Shown here one piece after another: positions 63,150 through 64,000 of a stretch of DNA of 64,000 nucleotides (position 1 is its first letter; each line of letters begins with the position of its first letter). A model generated the notes under the pieces. That model worked only from the letters and a program-made list of their open reading frames with translations, did no database searches and was not told the DNA's origin. This DNA comes from Vibrio sp. Of7-15. GTDB taxonomy: Bacteria > Pseudomonadota > Gammaproteobacteria > Enterobacterales > Vibrionaceae. The stretch spans positions 1 to 64,000 of the forward strand of contig NZ_JAKRGH010000010.1 of the NCBI RefSeq assembly GCF_022347565.1. Direction: 5' to 3'. A program made the position numbers and the translations under genes.

Positions 63150-64000
63150 GTGAAACGACACCTACAAAATAAATCCTCTACACATCCAAACTATTCAACC
63201 CTAGCCAAAATCCTTATTCCTTTAATGTCATCGGCCGCCATTATTGGTTGTAATGACTCTTCCTCTGAAACCAGTACAACAACACCTTCAGGCAGCTTTG
63301 TGACACTTAATGACAATCAAGCTGCCATCTATTTAAAATTGGACCCAACTATCAACGCACAAAGTGCCAATAGCTCAGATCTCTATGATGGCTATACGCT
63401 ACACATTTGGAATAATGAGAACTGTAATAGCTTCGCAGGTGCCGACACCGACTGGAACGCAGGACAACAACCCGATGGTATTGATGATACCTACGGCGCA
63501 TATTGGCTTGTTAATTTAAAAGACGATCCAAGCCAATGTGTAAACTTTATTCCCCATAAAGGCAGTGAAAAGCCACTAGGTGACGTGGATGGAAAACTGG
63601 ATTTAACCCAAGCACATCAAGAAGGTAACTACGTTTTCACTAAACAAGGCTCTGCTACTGTTTACCCGGAATTACCAGACAGCCTAGCGCCTAATACAAC
63701 TCGCCTTTACCTTAATTTAGCCGATAATAATTACGCCGACATGACCTTACATGTTTGGAACAACGACAAATGCGCTAATTTCGATGGTAAAGATACCGAT
63801 TGGGGAGCTGGCCTACCGATTACTGGCACCAGCAAAACGTACGGTGCTTATTGGGATATTGCTGTTAATAACGATGCCAGTCAATGTGTAAATGTGATCC
63901 CTCATCGTGGTGATGAAAAACCACTGATCAACGATACAAAAATAGAATTAGATAAGGCTGCCACCAACGACTACCTTGCATTCACATTCGGCGGTAACCC
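63150..64000 (+). CDS. Pullulanase-type lipoprotein, N-terminal part with two CBM41 (PUD) modules; truncated by window end
   Basis: About 283 residues are visible, open at 64000. A GTG start at 63150 opens a long leader, whose lipobox IIGC (Cys34) makes it an outer-membrane lipoprotein like PulA. Two alpha-glucan-binding CBM41/PUD repeats follow: the first contains YTLHIWNNENC...DTDWNAG...GAYWLVNL...NFIPHKGSEKP, the second MTLHVWNNDKC...DTDWGAG...GAYWDIAV...NVIPHRGDEKP. In pullulanases such repeats precede the GH13 catalytic domain, which would be outside the window. It would bind and debranch starch or glycogen. The ribosome site is weak. Confidence 0.82.
   Translation, partial: MKRHLQNKSSTHPNYSTLAKILIPLMSSAAIIGCNDSSSETSTTTPSGSFVTLNDNQAAIYLKLDPTINAQSANSSDLYDGYTLHIWNNENCNSFAGADTDWNAGQQPDGIDDTYGAYWLVNLKDDPSQCVNFIPHKGSEKPLGDVDGKLDLTQAHQEGNYVFTKQGSATVYPELPDSLAPNTTRLYLNLADNNYADMTLHVWNNDKCANFDGKDTDWGAGLPITGTSKTYGAYWDIAVNNDASQCVNVIPHRGDEKPLINDTKIELDKAATNDYLAFTFGGN

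Overview
This 64 kb window is chromosomal DNA from a gammaproteobacterium, most likely a member of the Vibrionaceae (Vibrio, Photobacterium or a close relative; the genus cannot be fixed from sequence alone). The argument rests on gene order and signals. torR, torD, purR and tfoY occur together, with a c-di-GMP-I (GEMM) riboswitch in front of tfoY that closely resembles the Vibrio cholerae Vc2 element. The yccA-tusE-acyP-rlmI block is present, as is an ynjBCD-ynjF block. DNA is moderately AT-rich, and most genes have clear Shine-Dalgarno sites and hairpin terminators.

Layout. 0-8 kb: tRNA-Gly and tRNA-Cys, a DUF2947 gene, treC with a palindromic operator, an orphan CARF-nuclease gene (DUF1887/Card1 type), udp with tandem CRP sites, and zntA with a MerR-type 20-bp-spacer promoter. 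8-13.5 kb: an operon of a DASS permease, a cyclic-nucleotide-fold histidine kinase and a response regulator, then a MATE pump and a CBS-pair protein. 13.6-18.5 kb: torR, an unknown exported protein, torD, autoregulated purR, and riboswitch-tfoY. 18.7-23.7 kb: a VTT membrane protein and the ynjB-ynjC-ynjD-ynjF operon. 23.7-26.3 kb: accessory DNA with IS982 and IS3 remnants, a fold-back palindrome, and two exported proteins of unknown function, one with a Gly/Ile tract and a CxxCH motif. 26.3-33.2 kb: divergent punR/punC, yccA, tusE, acyP, an inserted chemoreceptor, and rlmI. 33.2-36.0 kb: acetyltransferases (two broken) and a nucleotidyltransferase. 36.3-47.7 kb: an Aer-like receptor, 2-oxoacid dehydrogenase E1-alpha/E1-beta/E2, a LysR regulator, nupC, etfB-etfA and divergent ETF-ubiquinone oxidoreductase with a LiuR-like site between them. 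47.8-53 kb: the most interesting accessory island, a large LysM/PG-binding/M23 protein without a signal peptide, followed by exported paralogous proteins and flanked by repeated sequence. 53.4-64 kb: a lyase-like lipoprotein, a CSS-EAL phosphodiesterase, a two-lobed retropepsin-like protease with a PDZ-like tail, a DUF3626 protein, a large lipoprotein, a GNAT enzyme, and the start of a pullulanase-type lipoprotein cut by the window end.

How it fits together. Core themes are nucleoside handling (udp, purR, punC, nupC), respiration and acyl-CoA oxidation (torR/torD, ETF, ETF-QO, E1/E2), alpha-glucan use (treC, pullulanase), metal export (zntA) and signalling (two chemoreceptors, c-di-GMP elements, two-component proteins). 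The best candidate for an undescribed system is the putative peptidoglycan-hydrolase effector with duplicated periplasmic immunity-like genes at 47.8-52.6 kb. All functional calls come from reading motifs and recalled family resemblance; no database search was run.
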